Counted from the stretch's first letter, positions 6,500 to 15,157 are shown. The stretch: DNA of 34,433 nucleotides from Pseudomonadota bacterium (GCA_022360315.1 JAKSDA010000421.1:1-34433); one strand, 5' to 3'. A program made the numbers and translations. Notes: generated by a model from the sequence alone, not told the origin.

Positions 6500-7837
6500 T
6501 TACCCGCAGACCGGTTGCTTGTCAGCGCAGCAGTCGCCATAGAAGGAGCACAAGAAATCACAGTAACATCCACCGGGCGCCTGACCACCGCAGTAGCCTA
6601 CGCAACTGTTGGGGTCACCAGTTTGGCAGGCGGGATCATTGGCGCAGTCGGAGTCAGCGCAATCGACGTCGCCGTCGCCGTCGTTATCGACGCCATCGTC
6701 GCAGATCTCGGGGTCCGGGTTCGGCTGGCCAATTGCATTCCACAATGCCGAGTTGAAGAAGCTGGTCCCGCTGTTGTGGCCGCTGAAGCAGCCGCCGTGA
6801 GTGTGAATGCCCACCGCTATACCGGTGGCCTCGTCGATAACCGGGCTACCGGAGTTGCCGCCAGTCGTGTCCGTGCGGTACCTCATGGTGGTCCCGGAAG
6901 ACCCGGCATTGGGCCCGACATCGGTCTGGTTGGTCTGATTGGTGACTCCATCATCGACGCCAAAACCGGTGATCCGGATGTTGGCCGGGCCGAGGTCCTG
7001 CTTCACGCTGAAGGAGCCCTGACGTTCGATCGGCTGTTTGCCGGTTACCGAGTTGTTGAAGACTCCGAAGGTGCCCCAGTCGTTGCCAACCCCGCCATCG
7101 GTAAGATCAAAGCTGCTCTGATCGAGGGAGTATTGGTCTTCGGGTCCGGGAAATTGTACCGTCCCGTCGGGCAGAGACGGCGGCGGGTTGAACGACAGAA
7201 TGTCGTTGCCATTGCCCGACAGGCAGTGCCCGGCCGACAAGTGCTTGCCATTGTCTATGATCCATCCGGTACAGCCGATTGGGTCGATTCGGGCCACCCG
7301 AGGCTCGTTGGAAGCGATTCGATCATCCAAGTCGCAAATGGATTCCACGCCCGGTCCATTCTCGCCGACCACCACCTCGGATATACCGATCGAGACTCCG
7401 CTGTCTTGCGGTCCGACGAAAAGTCGGACCGCAACCGCGTCGCCGTTGAAGTATGCGCTGCGCCGGTTCCATTGCTGCATTGTCGTGGCATCGAGGCGTT
7501 GGGTCGCGTTGTCGAGCAGCGAAGAGATCTCGACATAGCTGTTATTGCCGAGATTGCCGCCGCGGAAATTGAGCCGCAACCACGGAGCTCCAGGGATGGA
7601 CACAGTGGTGCGAGCGGCCAGCACGGCGGCCCCGGTGGGACTGCTGGCGATCTGCGCGCCGTCGATAATGGCGGAGCTCCAGGAGTAGCTCTGGGTTCGC
7701 CGGGGCAGCTCGGTCGGCTGGGCAGCGCCGCCTGCCAGGAGGCTCAGCTCGAGGGTCGATGCCCCCTCCTTGGCAACGCCGTCGCATCCCGAAATCAAAA
7801 AGCTAGAAACGGCAATGATTGCTATGTATCTCGTCAC
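6500..7837 (-). CDS. Secreted trypsin-like serine protease lipoprotein with somatomedin-B-like C-terminus
   Basis: A 445-residue protein. MTRYIAIIAVSSFLISGC is a lipoprotein signal with the lipid cysteine at 18. A chymotrypsin-fold domain has His204 (LSAGHC), Asp253 (GNDWGTF) and Ser329 (TGGNSGSPV), with the usual Cys189-Cys205 pair around the histidine. Before it lies a beta-rich region (about 40-165). The tail holds an Asp/Cys-rich calcium-type segment (DDGVDNDGDGDVDCADSDC) and then eight cysteines in the somatomedin-B order, including CYCD and GDCC. The GTG at 7837 is chosen because GGAGG precedes it; the ATG at 7849 lies upstream of that ribosome site. It should act on the cell surface or outside. 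The 3' end is 24 bp from the convergent ThiF gene. Confidence 0.9.
   Translation of the reverse strand: MTRYIAIIAVSSFLISGCDGVAKEGASTLELSLLAGGAAQPTELPRRTQSYSWSSAIIDGAQIASSPTGAAVLAARTTVSIPGAPWLRLNFRGGNLGNNSYVEISSLLDNATQRLDATTMQQWNRRSAYFNGDAVAVRLFVGPQDSGVSIGISEVVVGENGPGVESICDLDDRIASNEPRVARIDPIGCTGWIIDNGKHLSAGHCLSGNGNDILSFNPPPSLPDGTVQFPGPEDQYSLDQSSFDLTDGGVGNDWGTFGVFNNSVTGKQPIERQGSFSVKQDLGPANIRITGFGVDDGVTNQTNQTDVGPNAGSSGTTMRYRTDTTGGNSGSPVIDEATGIAVGIHTHGGCFSGHNSGTSFFNSALWNAIGQPNPDPEICDDGVDNDGDGDVDCADSDCANDPACQTGDPNSCVGYCGGQAPGGCYCDFLCSFYGDCCADKQPVCG
7406..7434 (-). other. Perfect 12-bp hairpin inside the protease gene
   Basis: TTGCGGTCCGAC (7406-7417) and GTCGGACCGCAA (7423-7434) are exact complements around a five-base loop. 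It lies within codons for the beta-rich region, so it also forms in the mRNA. Possible attenuator, RNase site or a small inserted palindrome. Confidence 0.7.
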
Positions 7838-8135
7838 GGTTTCCTCCATCGTGGTCCTGCGTGCACTAGCGAAGTCCCTTCGCCAGGATTCATCCCATTA
7901 GGGCAGCGCTGTGCACTAGGATCGAAGTAACACAGATCTCATGACGGCGGCAATAGGGAGTACTGACGCTTATGTATTTGCCAATATTGTCTACCGTCGC
8001 CTGGTTTCCACGAGCACGCCAATTACGTATTTAGAGTGCTGACCGAAGCGCCATCTCGATGCTGTCTGCGATCAGCTTGTTGGGACGGGCAGACTCGAAC
8101 TGCGGGTTGGGTTCGACTCCCTCGGGCCGAGCGTT
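7838..8135. other. Intergenic region upstream of the protease
   Basis: No gene recognised. It should hold the promoter of the minus-strand protease. TGCACTAG occurs twice (around 7862 and 7912). At about 8080-8115 there are two sequences resembling tRNA T-loops on opposite strands, but no cloverleaf can be completed. Confidence 0.4.
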
Positions 8136-8447
8136 GATGACGTCAAGGCGCTGGTCGGCCACGTCCTGCCGCACATGAGCGCACATACACGCCAATCGAT
8201 CGGTCAAGTGGCAATCACTCTGCGCTCGTGACCCCAACTGGCCTCGGAAATCGCACTGGACGCAGCCACTGCAACCGCTGCTGCGCGCGAGATTCTGCTC
8301 GGCATCCCCCTGGCCTCGGGGCGGTATGTCGCCGACATCGACCCATGGCTCAGTGGCCGCCATGTCGTTGCCAGTCTCCGCGACAGGCAATTCGCCCCCA
8401 GGACCATGACCGAAGCCGAATGGGTCGAGTCACCATCGCGGATTAAT
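8136..8447 (+). pseudogene. Decayed duplicate of the ThiF-gene 3' end
   Basis: This stretch repeats 6179-6489 (last third of the ThiF-like gene plus about 12 bp beyond its stop) with a constant offset of 1957 and then 1958. Differences include a TGG-to-TGA nonsense change (about 8228), one inserted base in the CCCCCA-AGGACC region (about 8401) and many substitutions. No 5' part exists. With the parent copy it forms direct repeats enclosing the protease gene. Confidence 0.9.
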
Positions 8448-8582
8448 TGTCCACTATTTTGTCACCAACGCCGGCCTTGTGCGCAAGCGGCTGGGGGTGA
8501 ACTATGAGTACGCACGGCCTGGACAGAGTTGCTCTGTATGCCATCGGCCCTATACCGCTTTGCCACAACTAAGGAGTCACCC

Positions 8583-8774
8583 ATGGCGGACGATCTCAAA
8601 ATCAAACGGCCCCACGATGCCACTAAGGTCAATGTCAACCAGCCCCATGAAGTTCGCTACTGGTGCGACAAATGGGGAATAACCGAGCGGCAGCTACGCG
8701 ATGCTGTAGCTGCTGTGGGAGTGTACGTAGACGAAATCGTGAAATATCTCCGCGGCAAGAAGCTCATCAAATAG
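8583..8774 (+). CDS. DUF3606 domain protein
   Basis: A 63-residue protein whose whole length matches the DUF3606 pattern: KIKRPHDATKVNVNQPHEVR, WCDKWGITERQLRDAVAAVG and VYVDEIVKYLRGKK. Members are small, basic, widespread proteins of unknown function in proteobacteria. ATG 8583 follows AAGGAG with a six-base gap, which sets the start and excludes the in-frame upstream ATG at 8529. It stands alone and converges on the AAA+ gene, 44 bp away. Confidence 0.85.
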   Translation: MADDLKIKRPHDATKVNVNQPHEVRYWCDKWGITERQLRDAVAAVGVYVDEIVKYLRGKKLIK

Positions 8775-8818
8775 ATTGTCGCCGGGCCGAGGTCATGGCC
8801 GACATCGGCGATATACGT

Positions 8819-10300
8819 TCACCTATGATGAACCAGATATTCCTCGACCCAGCCCGGTCCGGCTTGTTCGAGCAGGCTCATGCGCTCGCGCTGCAGGACG
8901 TGGGGAATCGGAGTGTACAGGGCCTCGGTGCCAGGCGATACCTCGTGCAGACCGCGAGTCGTGGGCCATGTCATATGGACAAAAATTTGCTCGAAGCCAG
9001 GCTGGCTGTCGAGTTTGAACTCGATAGCCAGGGTCTGGCCGATCTTGACCAGTTTTTTGTCGGTAATGGGACGGCGCGGCTGGCTGCCCGAGCGGCGGTG
9101 GGTAGTGCCAAAGACGCGTACCTCGACCGGCAGTTGCGCGGTTACTTCGATGCGAAGGTGGTCGCCGCTCTGCACCAGTGGAATGGACCCACGTGGTACG
9201 GGCAGCCAGATGTTGTCGTCCTGGTAGAAAAAACCAATGACAATGGGCGGCCAGATCAGTTGCACCTGGGTTCCGTCGTCGTGGAGCAAGCCACCCTCGA
9301 TGAGCGGCTTGAGGTTGCTGAGAAGTGTCCGGCGGTCACAGCTGTTGAGGATTTCCTGGACCTCCGGATACGACAGTCCATCATTGTCGAGTAACCGAGT
9401 GGCGAGTGCCAGCGAGGCCGGCCGCGAGGCTGCGCGCATGGGTTTGCCGCGATTGCTGTGCAGCTTGGACTGAATCAGACCGGCGAGGTGCTCGCAATCG
9501 TCACGGCCGGCGGGCGCCTGGACCGCAAAGCTCACGGTCTGCTTTCCGCGCTGGCGCCAGGTACGCAACATGTCGTCCTCGGTCGGGACAATGCCAAAGC
9601 ACTCGGCGCGGACAACAAAGGCGTGGAGCTGGCGAATACCGCCCGGCCAGGCGTCGGGGCAGCGGCTGAGCCGGACCGCAGCAGCGACAACACGCTCGCT
9701 GAACTCATCATCACCCGGGCGATGTTTGGCGGCGTACCGGCGGGCCAGCGCCTTTACATCGGCGGGACGCTCTGCCAATGGTGGCACGAGAAGAGGGATC
9801 TGATTGATCCGGTTGTAGAGATCTTCGCGAAATCGCCCATCGCGACACAGAGCCTCGACATCGCGGTGGGTGGCGCCAATAAAACGGATGTCCGATGTCC
9901 GTTCTTGTGCGCTGCCCACCGGGCAATAGCCATGACCGTCGAGAACCCGTAGCAACTTGACTTGTTGATCGACGGGTAAATCGCCGACTTCGTCGAGAAA
10001 CAGGGTACCGCCATTGGCCTTGTCGAGATATCCCAGGTGTTCCCTGGCGCCGGTGAACGCATTGCGCACGTGGCCAAAGAGTTCGCTCTCGATCAGATTG
10101 GGCGAAATGGCGCCGCAGTTCATGACCACAAAGGGCCCGTCCTTGCGCGTGCTGCGCTGGTGCAATAGCCGGGCGACAATTTCTTTTCCACTGCCCGTCG
10201 GACCGCGGATCAATACCGCGACATCCCTTTTGGCCGCGCGCGTGATGTGTTCGAGCAAAGTCTGCGATCGCGCATCTTCAAATACCGGCTGATCAGTCAT
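8819..10300 (-). CDS. AAA+ protein of sigma54-activator type with winged-helix and beta-rich C-terminus
   Basis: A 493-residue protein starting directly with the AAA+ domain; no receiver, GAF or FHA domain precedes it. Walker A is GPTGSGKE (33-40), Walker B GGTLFLDEVGD (97-107), and the arginine-finger helix contains GRFREDLYNRI (155-165). The sigma54-contact loop, normally GAFTGA, is NAFTGA (80-85). The usual Fis-type DNA-binding helix is absent. Instead residues 295-350 look like a winged helix (LSYPEVQEILNSCDRRTLLS), and 365-445 form a beta-rich segment (SGDHLRIEVTAQLPVEVRVF) recalling DUF4384 domains. GGAGA five bases upstream sets the start. Its ATG is 18 bp after the CHAT-STAND gene, so they are one operon. 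It may regulate that system or serve as an NTP-driven adaptor. Confidence 0.85.
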   Translation of the reverse strand: MTDQPVFEDARSQTLLEHITRAAKRDVAVLIRGPTGSGKEIVARLLHQRSTRKDGPFVVMNCGAISPNLIESELFGHVRNAFTGAREHLGYLDKANGGTLFLDEVGDLPVDQQVKLLRVLDGHGYCPVGSAQERTSDIRFIGATHRDVEALCRDGRFREDLYNRINQIPLLVPPLAERPADVKALARRYAAKHRPGDDEFSERVVAAAVRLSRCPDAWPGGIRQLHAFVVRAECFGIVPTEDDMLRTWRQRGKQTVSFAVQAPAGRDDCEHLAGLIQSKLHSNRGKPMRAASRPASLALATRLLDNDGLSYPEVQEILNSCDRRTLLSNLKPLIEGGLLHDDGTQVQLIWPPIVIGFFYQDDNIWLPVPRGSIPLVQSGDHLRIEVTAQLPVEVRVFGTTHRRSGSQPRRPITDKKLVKIGQTLAIEFKLDSQPGFEQIFVHMTWPTTRGLHEVSPGTEALYTPIPHVLQRERMSLLEQAGPGWVEEYLVHHR

Positions 10301-10318
10301 CGATGTCTCCTCTGGCGC

Positions 10319-13300
10319 TCATCTGGTTCGGCCGAAATGGCGTCTGCGCATCTCCAAACATCGTTTCCGACTGCGCTCGACAGCATCTTTGTCGCCGGGG
10401 AGTATTTCCTGGAGTTTGCGCCGCGGCAGGCAGTACGGTGTCGCCTCCCACAGCTCTGCCATGAGCTCATCGGGATCACGCAGTGTCCATACCCGAGCAG
10501 TTCCGTCTTGCGACGTTGTCACTGCCCGTCGCCCCGTGGAGTCCAGAGCAACATCGAGGAGTTTGCGTGTGTGGCCGCGCAACCGGACGTACATGCCGCC
10601 CGGCAACTCGACCCGGGCGACGCGATATCGTCGAATCACCGGCAGGCCGCGGAAGCCGGCCCGAGAGGGCTTGCTGCCCCCGGGGCACAGTTGCAACGGG
10701 GTGAGTGTGCCACTGCGATGCCAGCACCAGGCAATCCCGGAAACAGTCTCGGCGATCAGGTATTGCCCGTCTGAACTGTAAGCTACGGAGTGCAGTGGCG
10801 CATCGGAATGGGTGTACTCTCTGATCAGCGTTCCGCGATCGGCCCGCCACGTGCGCACGTCGGTATCCGTTGATGCTGTGGCCACGTGCTCGCCATCGGG
10901 ACTGAACGCAGCAGCAGAGACTGCGCTTCTGTGGCCGCGCAGTACCACCGTACGGTGCTTCAGCCGCGAAGCTTGGCCCAGCCACCAGATTCGCACGGTT
11001 CCGTCGATGGACGCCGTGATCAAAGTATTGCCATCCCGACTGAATCCGGCCGCGATGATCGCACCGTCGTGCCCGCTGAGAACCTCGTCGGGGACATCGG
11101 AGTTGCCACGCACAGACTGTACCCGGGCAATTCCATGCTGAGACGCGGTTACCACTCGAGTACCGCTGGCGCTGAATCGCGCCAAGTCAACTTTAACACC
11201 GTGTTTGGCGATCACTCTGCATGTGTCCGCCGCCCCGATCCGGGCAATTCTGGCCGTACCATCCCCCGATGCAGTGAGCACTCGCGTCCCGTCTGGACTG
11301 AATTGCGCGTCGATGACCGCTTTTTTGTGACGGCAGAGCGTACGGGGGCTGTCCTGTCCGTCTCTGCGCCACAGACGCACGGTCCGGTCGGCCGACGACG
11401 TGATGATATGGCTACCATCGGGACTGAACTGGGCGCTGTAGACCCTTCTGGTGTGACCGCGCAGGATCCACTTGCCGTCTCCCTCCATGGACCAAACTCG
11501 AACGAGATTTTTGGATGCAGAGAGAACATACTGGCCATCCGGGCTGAATGCCAATGCATTGACCTGTGCACTGTCCGGCGTCGACCATGTTTGCACCCGG
11601 GTGCCATCGATTCGCCATACCATCACGGTGCCGTGCTTTGACCCGGTGGCAACCAGTGTACTGTCGCGGCTGAAAGCTGCGCGGATGATCGGCTGCTCAC
11701 CGATCGGCAGTTTGATGGGTGGGAGTCGTCCATCGACCGACCACAGGCGGGTGATATTGTCCTCTGAAGCGGTCAATACCGTGTTGCCATCCCGGCTCAA
11801 TGCCGCTGTGCCAATGGCGCCGTCGTGTACGGGCAATGGAACGGATTTGCCGTGGCTGTTCTCGATATGCCAAATCAATACGGTCCCGTTTTTTGTCGCT
11901 GTGAGCAGACGCGAGCCATCTGCACTCATCGCAGCTCGCGCCAGGGGACCGTTTTGGCTCGAAAAGACTGCGTGGGCGACACGGTGATTTAATACCCGAT
12001 GCGCATAGTCCGTCCACTCCGGTATGCGCTCGGGTTCTTCCACGTCTCGCAAGAGCAGGAGCTGCGAGGTGGGGTCGTCGTTCATATCATCCACTGCCCT
12101 CATGCGCATGGTATCGCGTTTGTGTTTATCTGCGAGTTCGGCCCGTCTATCGGATTCCTTCTTGTCCTGAAGGATCGCGTGGCTCATCCAGGCCAGGACC
12201 ACGACCGCTACCGAGATTGCGGCTAACAGGGCGTTGCGTCGCTGTCGAGCGCAGCGCTGGGCCAGTATGGTGGCTTGTCGTTGCGCGATGGCTCGCCTGG
12301 CCTCGTCGAGGATTTGCTTTTCGAGGGGGCGGACCCGGCGCATCCCGCCCAGCCCGCGTTGCACCATGGCGGTGGTTTGCTCGCTCATCGCCGCGCTCCC
12401 CGCGCCAGAGCGGCGTTCGGCCGATCGATTCTCCAGGATGTGACGGGCGATCTGGCCGGGTCGTTCAGAGGCTCGAAAGGCCTCGCGGACGACGAGCGCC
12501 AGGGTGTCGTGGGCCAGGCGGGTGAGTCCGCGCGAGAGGGATTCACCAGCCACAGCTCTCGGTTCGACGACGAGGTAGTGTCGTTTGAGCGAAGTCACGA
12601 TGGAATCGATCAAGTGTGGCGGCACATGGCTGTATTCCGCATGTAGATCGACCCGGCGCCACTGCCGGGCCGTGCCGAGGGCTGTTGTGTGACGCTCCAG
12701 GAGATCGAGCACAAGCCCCGATTCGACGTGCTCGCGGTGCATTGCGGACAGCGCGCGCAATTGTCTGTCGAGGAAGGCTCCCAGGTGCAGCCCTTCGCGT
12801 TTTAGCTGCTGATAGAGATCGTGCGAGAGAATGGGCGCACCCGGGACCGCTCGATTGGCTTCTCGCCACAGCCGGGCCATCAAGATCGACAACGTGGGCG
12901 CGACAGGTGAGTCCTGGTCCGCGATCAGATCATTGGCGATGGCCAGATCCAGATCGGGCTCGATGGTGATGGGAAAGGCTTTGCGCAGCCGAGGTGAGCT
13001 GTGGATTCCCCGTACGACTTGTCGGATGCCTTCTTTTCCGAGGCGTTCGATGAACAGCTTTCTGCTCGGCAGCTCGGCGTTTTGCAGCCCCCGGTCGATC
13101 TCGGGCAGCCATTCCTTGCGAAACGACAGCACGAGGCGGCCGCGCGGGCGCATTGCTGACAGCCCGAAAAGGGCCGCAGCATGGGCCACGAACTCCTCGA
13201 TCTCTACCTCGGGGGAGCGACCGCTCAACGGTCGGGTAAACGCTTCTTCGGCCTGATCGAGAATCACGATGGCGGCGCGATCGGCCCGCTCTTCAAACTC

Positions 13301-14230
13301 AAACCAATCTCCGTCCACGGCGTCGAGCAACGTTCCGTATAGCCCCCGCTGCGGATCGCGACGGGTGTAGACGACTTCATAGGCGTGGCTCAAGCGCGGC
13401 TTGATACCGCCGAGCAAGAGCGATGATTTGCCGACCCCCGACTGCCCGAAGACGAGAATGAGCGGACGCGAGTGGTTGTCTGCGATGCACTCGTAGAGGT
13501 CGCGAATCTGCCGATTGCGGCCGAAAAAAAGCTCCGCATGCCGTTCGTCCACAGGTTCGAGATAACAAAACGGTTGTTCTGGAAGATCCGATCTGGGTAC
13601 CTCGGGCAGGTGCTCGAGACAGTCGTCCTGGTCGACGCTGACCGGTATTACCTCGTCCGCATCGACTCCCTCGCGGACGATCAAACGGGGTACGTGCTGT
13701 CCTCCCCATCCACCCAGTTGCATGGAACTCAGCGCTTGCTCGTACGCGTTCTGTACCGAGCACCCAAAGCCGAGGGCCCGGTAGAACGCAGCCGCGAACG
13801 TGCGGGCTGATTCGTCACCGAGCGCCGCACTCATACCCACCACACAATCGATGTGATTCGCGATCGCTCGGGCCTGCACGTCGCTGTAACACGCATTGAG
13901 CACCACGATCTGGATGTCACCCTTGAGCGCCTGGAAAAGGGCTTCCATAGCGGTTTCTGATACTGCGAGGCAGTTGCCATCCGGGTCGTGCATGGCAAGC
14001 TGACCGGACTCATCGCCGTGGCCACTAAAGTGTACGATGTACGGACGTACCTCGTTCAACCCCTGCACGAGATCGTCCGGCTGAGCGGACAGCCAGGGAA
14101 TCAAGCGCAGGGTATCGCGATACTCCGAGGCCCTGATCTTGGCTTGAATGGCCCGGAGCTCGTCGCCAATGGCCAGCGGGGGGGTGCCGCGCGGATTTGC
14201 CGCGAAAAACAGGATGGGAACTCGTGCCAT
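10319..14230 (-). CDS. CHAT protease - nSTAND NTPase - TM - WD40 repeat protein
   Basis: A 1,303-residue multidomain protein. Residues 1-190 are a CHAT caspase-like protease with the Cys-His dyad His71 (HFSGHGD) and Cys114 (LNACYS). Residues 225-600 are a STAND-type ATPase: FFGRNRQIRDLYECI, Walker A GQSGVGKSS (262-270), Walker B IVILDQAEEAF (321-331). A basic stretch and one membrane segment (about 667-684) follow, then ten or more WD40 blades (about 750-1265) with AAFSPDGEHVATAS-type units and terminal VW/LW. Related proteins act as sensors whose beta-propeller holds the ATPase and effector off until triggered, often in cell-suicide or phage defence. It heads an operon with the AAA+ gene; the ATG lacks a strong ribosome site. 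A candidate small ORF lies just upstream. Confidence 0.92.
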   Translation of the reverse strand: MARVPILFFAANPRGTPPLAIGDELRAIQAKIRASEYRDTLRLIPWLSAQPDDLVQGLNEVRPYIVHFSGHGDESGQLAMHDPDGNCLAVSETAMEALFQALKGDIQIVVLNACYSDVQARAIANHIDCVVGMSAALGDESARTFAAAFYRALGFGCSVQNAYEQALSSMQLGGWGGQHVPRLIVREGVDADEVIPVSVDQDDCLEHLPEVPRSDLPEQPFCYLEPVDERHAELFFGRNRQIRDLYECIADNHSRPLILVFGQSGVGKSSLLLGGIKPRLSHAYEVVYTRRDPQRGLYGTLLDAVDGDWFEFEERADRAAIVILDQAEEAFTRPLSGRSPEVEIEEFVAHAAALFGLSAMRPRGRLVLSFRKEWLPEIDRGLQNAELPSRKLFIERLGKEGIRQVVRGIHSSPRLRKAFPITIEPDLDLAIANDLIADQDSPVAPTLSILMARLWREANRAVPGAPILSHDLYQQLKREGLHLGAFLDRQLRALSAMHREHVESGLVLDLLERHTTALGTARQWRRVDLHAEYSHVPPHLIDSIVTSLKRHYLVVEPRAVAGESLSRGLTRLAHDTLALVVREAFRASERPGQIARHILENRSAERRSGAGSAAMSEQTTAMVQRGLGGMRRVRPLEKQILDEARRAIAQRQATILAQRCARQRRNALLAAISVAVVVLAWMSHAILQDKKESDRRAELADKHKRDTMRMRAVDDMNDDPTSQLLLLRDVEEPERIPEWTDYAHRVLNHRVAHAVFSSQNGPLARAAMSADGSRLLTATKNGTVLIWHIENSHGKSVPLPVHDGAIGTAALSRDGNTVLTASEDNITRLWSVDGRLPPIKLPIGEQPIIRAAFSRDSTLVATGSKHGTVMVWRIDGTRVQTWSTPDSAQVNALAFSPDGQYVLSASKNLVRVWSMEGDGKWILRGHTRRVYSAQFSPDGSHIITSSADRTVRLWRRDGQDSPRTLCRHKKAVIDAQFSPDGTRVLTASGDGTARIARIGAADTCRVIAKHGVKVDLARFSASGTRVVTASQHGIARVQSVRGNSDVPDEVLSGHDGAIIAAGFSRDGNTLITASIDGTVRIWWLGQASRLKHRTVVLRGHRSAVSAAAFSPDGEHVATASTDTDVRTWRADRGTLIREYTHSDAPLHSVAYSSDGQYLIAETVSGIAWCWHRSGTLTPLQLCPGGSKPSRAGFRGLPVIRRYRVARVELPGGMYVRLRGHTRKLLDVALDSTGRRAVTTSQDGTARVWTLRDPDELMAELWEATPYCLPRRKLQEILPGDKDAVERSRKRCLEMRRRHFGRTR

Positions 14231-14271
14231 GACAGAGCGGCGCTCGATCGCCCGGGAGAAAGAACGAAGGC

Positions 14272-14430
14272 CTACTGCGGCCCGAGCAATTTCTGCTTGT
14301 GGGCGACGAATTCCCCTTCGGCCTGGCCGGTCATTATCTGTGGATTAAACCTGAGGTCAAACTCGTGCTCGTTCATGAAATGTCCGCTCCGAGGTAATGT
14401 CAGACTGGCGCCACAGATACCCAACTGCAT
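14272..14430 (-). CDS. Candidate small protein ahead of the CHAT-STAND gene
   Basis: A 52-codon frame from ATG 14430 (GGGGAG ten bases upstream) to a stop 41 bp before the CHAT-STAND gene. A shorter version starts MNEHEFDLRFNPQIMTGQAE; the sequence is polar, well balanced and ends GEFVAHKQKLLGPQ. I do not recognise it. It is reported because small leading genes are common in STAND conflict operons and the composition looks coding, but no homology supports it. Confidence 0.35.
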   Translation of the reverse strand: MQLGICGASLTLPRSGHFMNEHEFDLRFNPQIMTGQAEGEFVAHKQKLLGPQ

Positions 14431-14577
14431 ATGCAGCATACTCCCCGTGACAACGGCGGAACGGGACAAAAAAGCGACAAATATTGTGTCCGCAGAGCGA
14501 GAACATCGACAACACGAGCAGCCAGGGCTTCATGGTCGCATGATATTTGATCGTGCCGACCGGGACGGCCTGCCGAC

Positions 14578-14608
14578 TAAAGCCGCGCGCGACTCGCGCG
14601 CGGCTTTA
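14578..14608 (-). terminator. Strong GC hairpin at the stop of the IPT lipoprotein gene
   Basis: TAAAGCCGCGCGC (14578-14590) and GCGCGCGGCTTTA (14596-14608) are perfect 13-bp arms around GACTC; the lipoprotein TAA stop lies in the right arm. No long U-tract follows on the minus strand. On the plus strand a T6 run follows after a gap, so it may act on both strands. Confidence 0.65.
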
Positions 14609-15058
14609 CTGGCCGGGTTTTTTGTTTTCAAAATCATCTACCTTGAGACGCGATATCTCGATGTACTTGAACGCCTTGGCCAGCTGCTTGGCGCCGCCAG
14701 GTTCGAAAATAATCTGTACATCGACGGTTTTCCCCATGTTATTGCCACCCGGCACCTCGATGAGGATCTGGTCGTTGCCGATGAATTTTTTGACCTTGGC
14801 CTGCTGATTGCCAAAGTAGACCCGGACTCTCTTCACACCATCCGATTGAAAGCCCGATCCGTGAATCACCAGCTCGTCGCCGGCCTGGCCCTTGTCTTTG
14901 GATAGACGCTGGACCGTCAGTGCCCGGTCATCACTACAGCCGAGTGCAACGGCGTTAACAAGAAGAATACCCGCACACAAAAGCCCGGTCGGTAGCGTCC
15001 AGCCGCTCGTACGCCGACGCCTCCAGCTGGTTCGGTCGAGATCTCGAATCGCCATCAT
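14606..15058 (-). CDS. IPT/TIG-domain lipoprotein
   Basis: A 150-residue protein with an Arg-rich leader, a hydrophobic stretch (GLLCAGILLVNAVALGC) and a lipobox cysteine at about residue 41. The mature part is one IPT/TIG immunoglobulin-like domain: GQAGDELVIHGSGFQSDGVK, RVRVYFGNQQAKVKKFIGND and QILIEVPGGNN. Such domains bind proteins or polysaccharide on the cell surface. The start ATG (15058) follows GGAGA. It lies between the sigma-factor gene and the CHAT operon, on the same strand as both, and ends at a strong hairpin. Confidence 0.8.
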   Translation of the reverse strand: MMAIRDLDRTSWRRRRTSGWTLPTGLLCAGILLVNAVALGCSDDRALTVQRLSKDKGQAGDELVIHGSGFQSDGVKRVRVYFGNQQAKVKKFIGNDQILIEVPGGNNMGKTVDVQIIFEPGGAKQLAKAFKYIEISRLKVDDFENKKPGQ

Positions 15059-15157
15059 GTAGTCTCCGTAATTACACCTAAACGTATCCCGACTGCACGA
15101 CCGCAGCAAGGAGAAGTAAGGTCTCTCGAACCGCCGGAGACTGTATGATTACATCAA

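Noticed and set aside
6515..7930. Plus-strand frame of 471 codons
   Set aside because: It is the antisense of the protease gene, whose signal peptide, catalytic triad and cysteine module are unmistakable.
8080..8115. tRNA-like T-loops (TTCGAGT on minus, TTCGACT on plus)
   Set aside because: Only short stem fragments exist; no acceptor, D-arm or anticodon arm can be paired at the right distances.
14340..14515. A 58-codon minus-strand frame beginning MKPWLLVLSMFSLCGHN
   Set aside because: The start resembles a signal peptide, but the remainder is unlike any protein and overlaps the more plausible small frame at 14272-14430.
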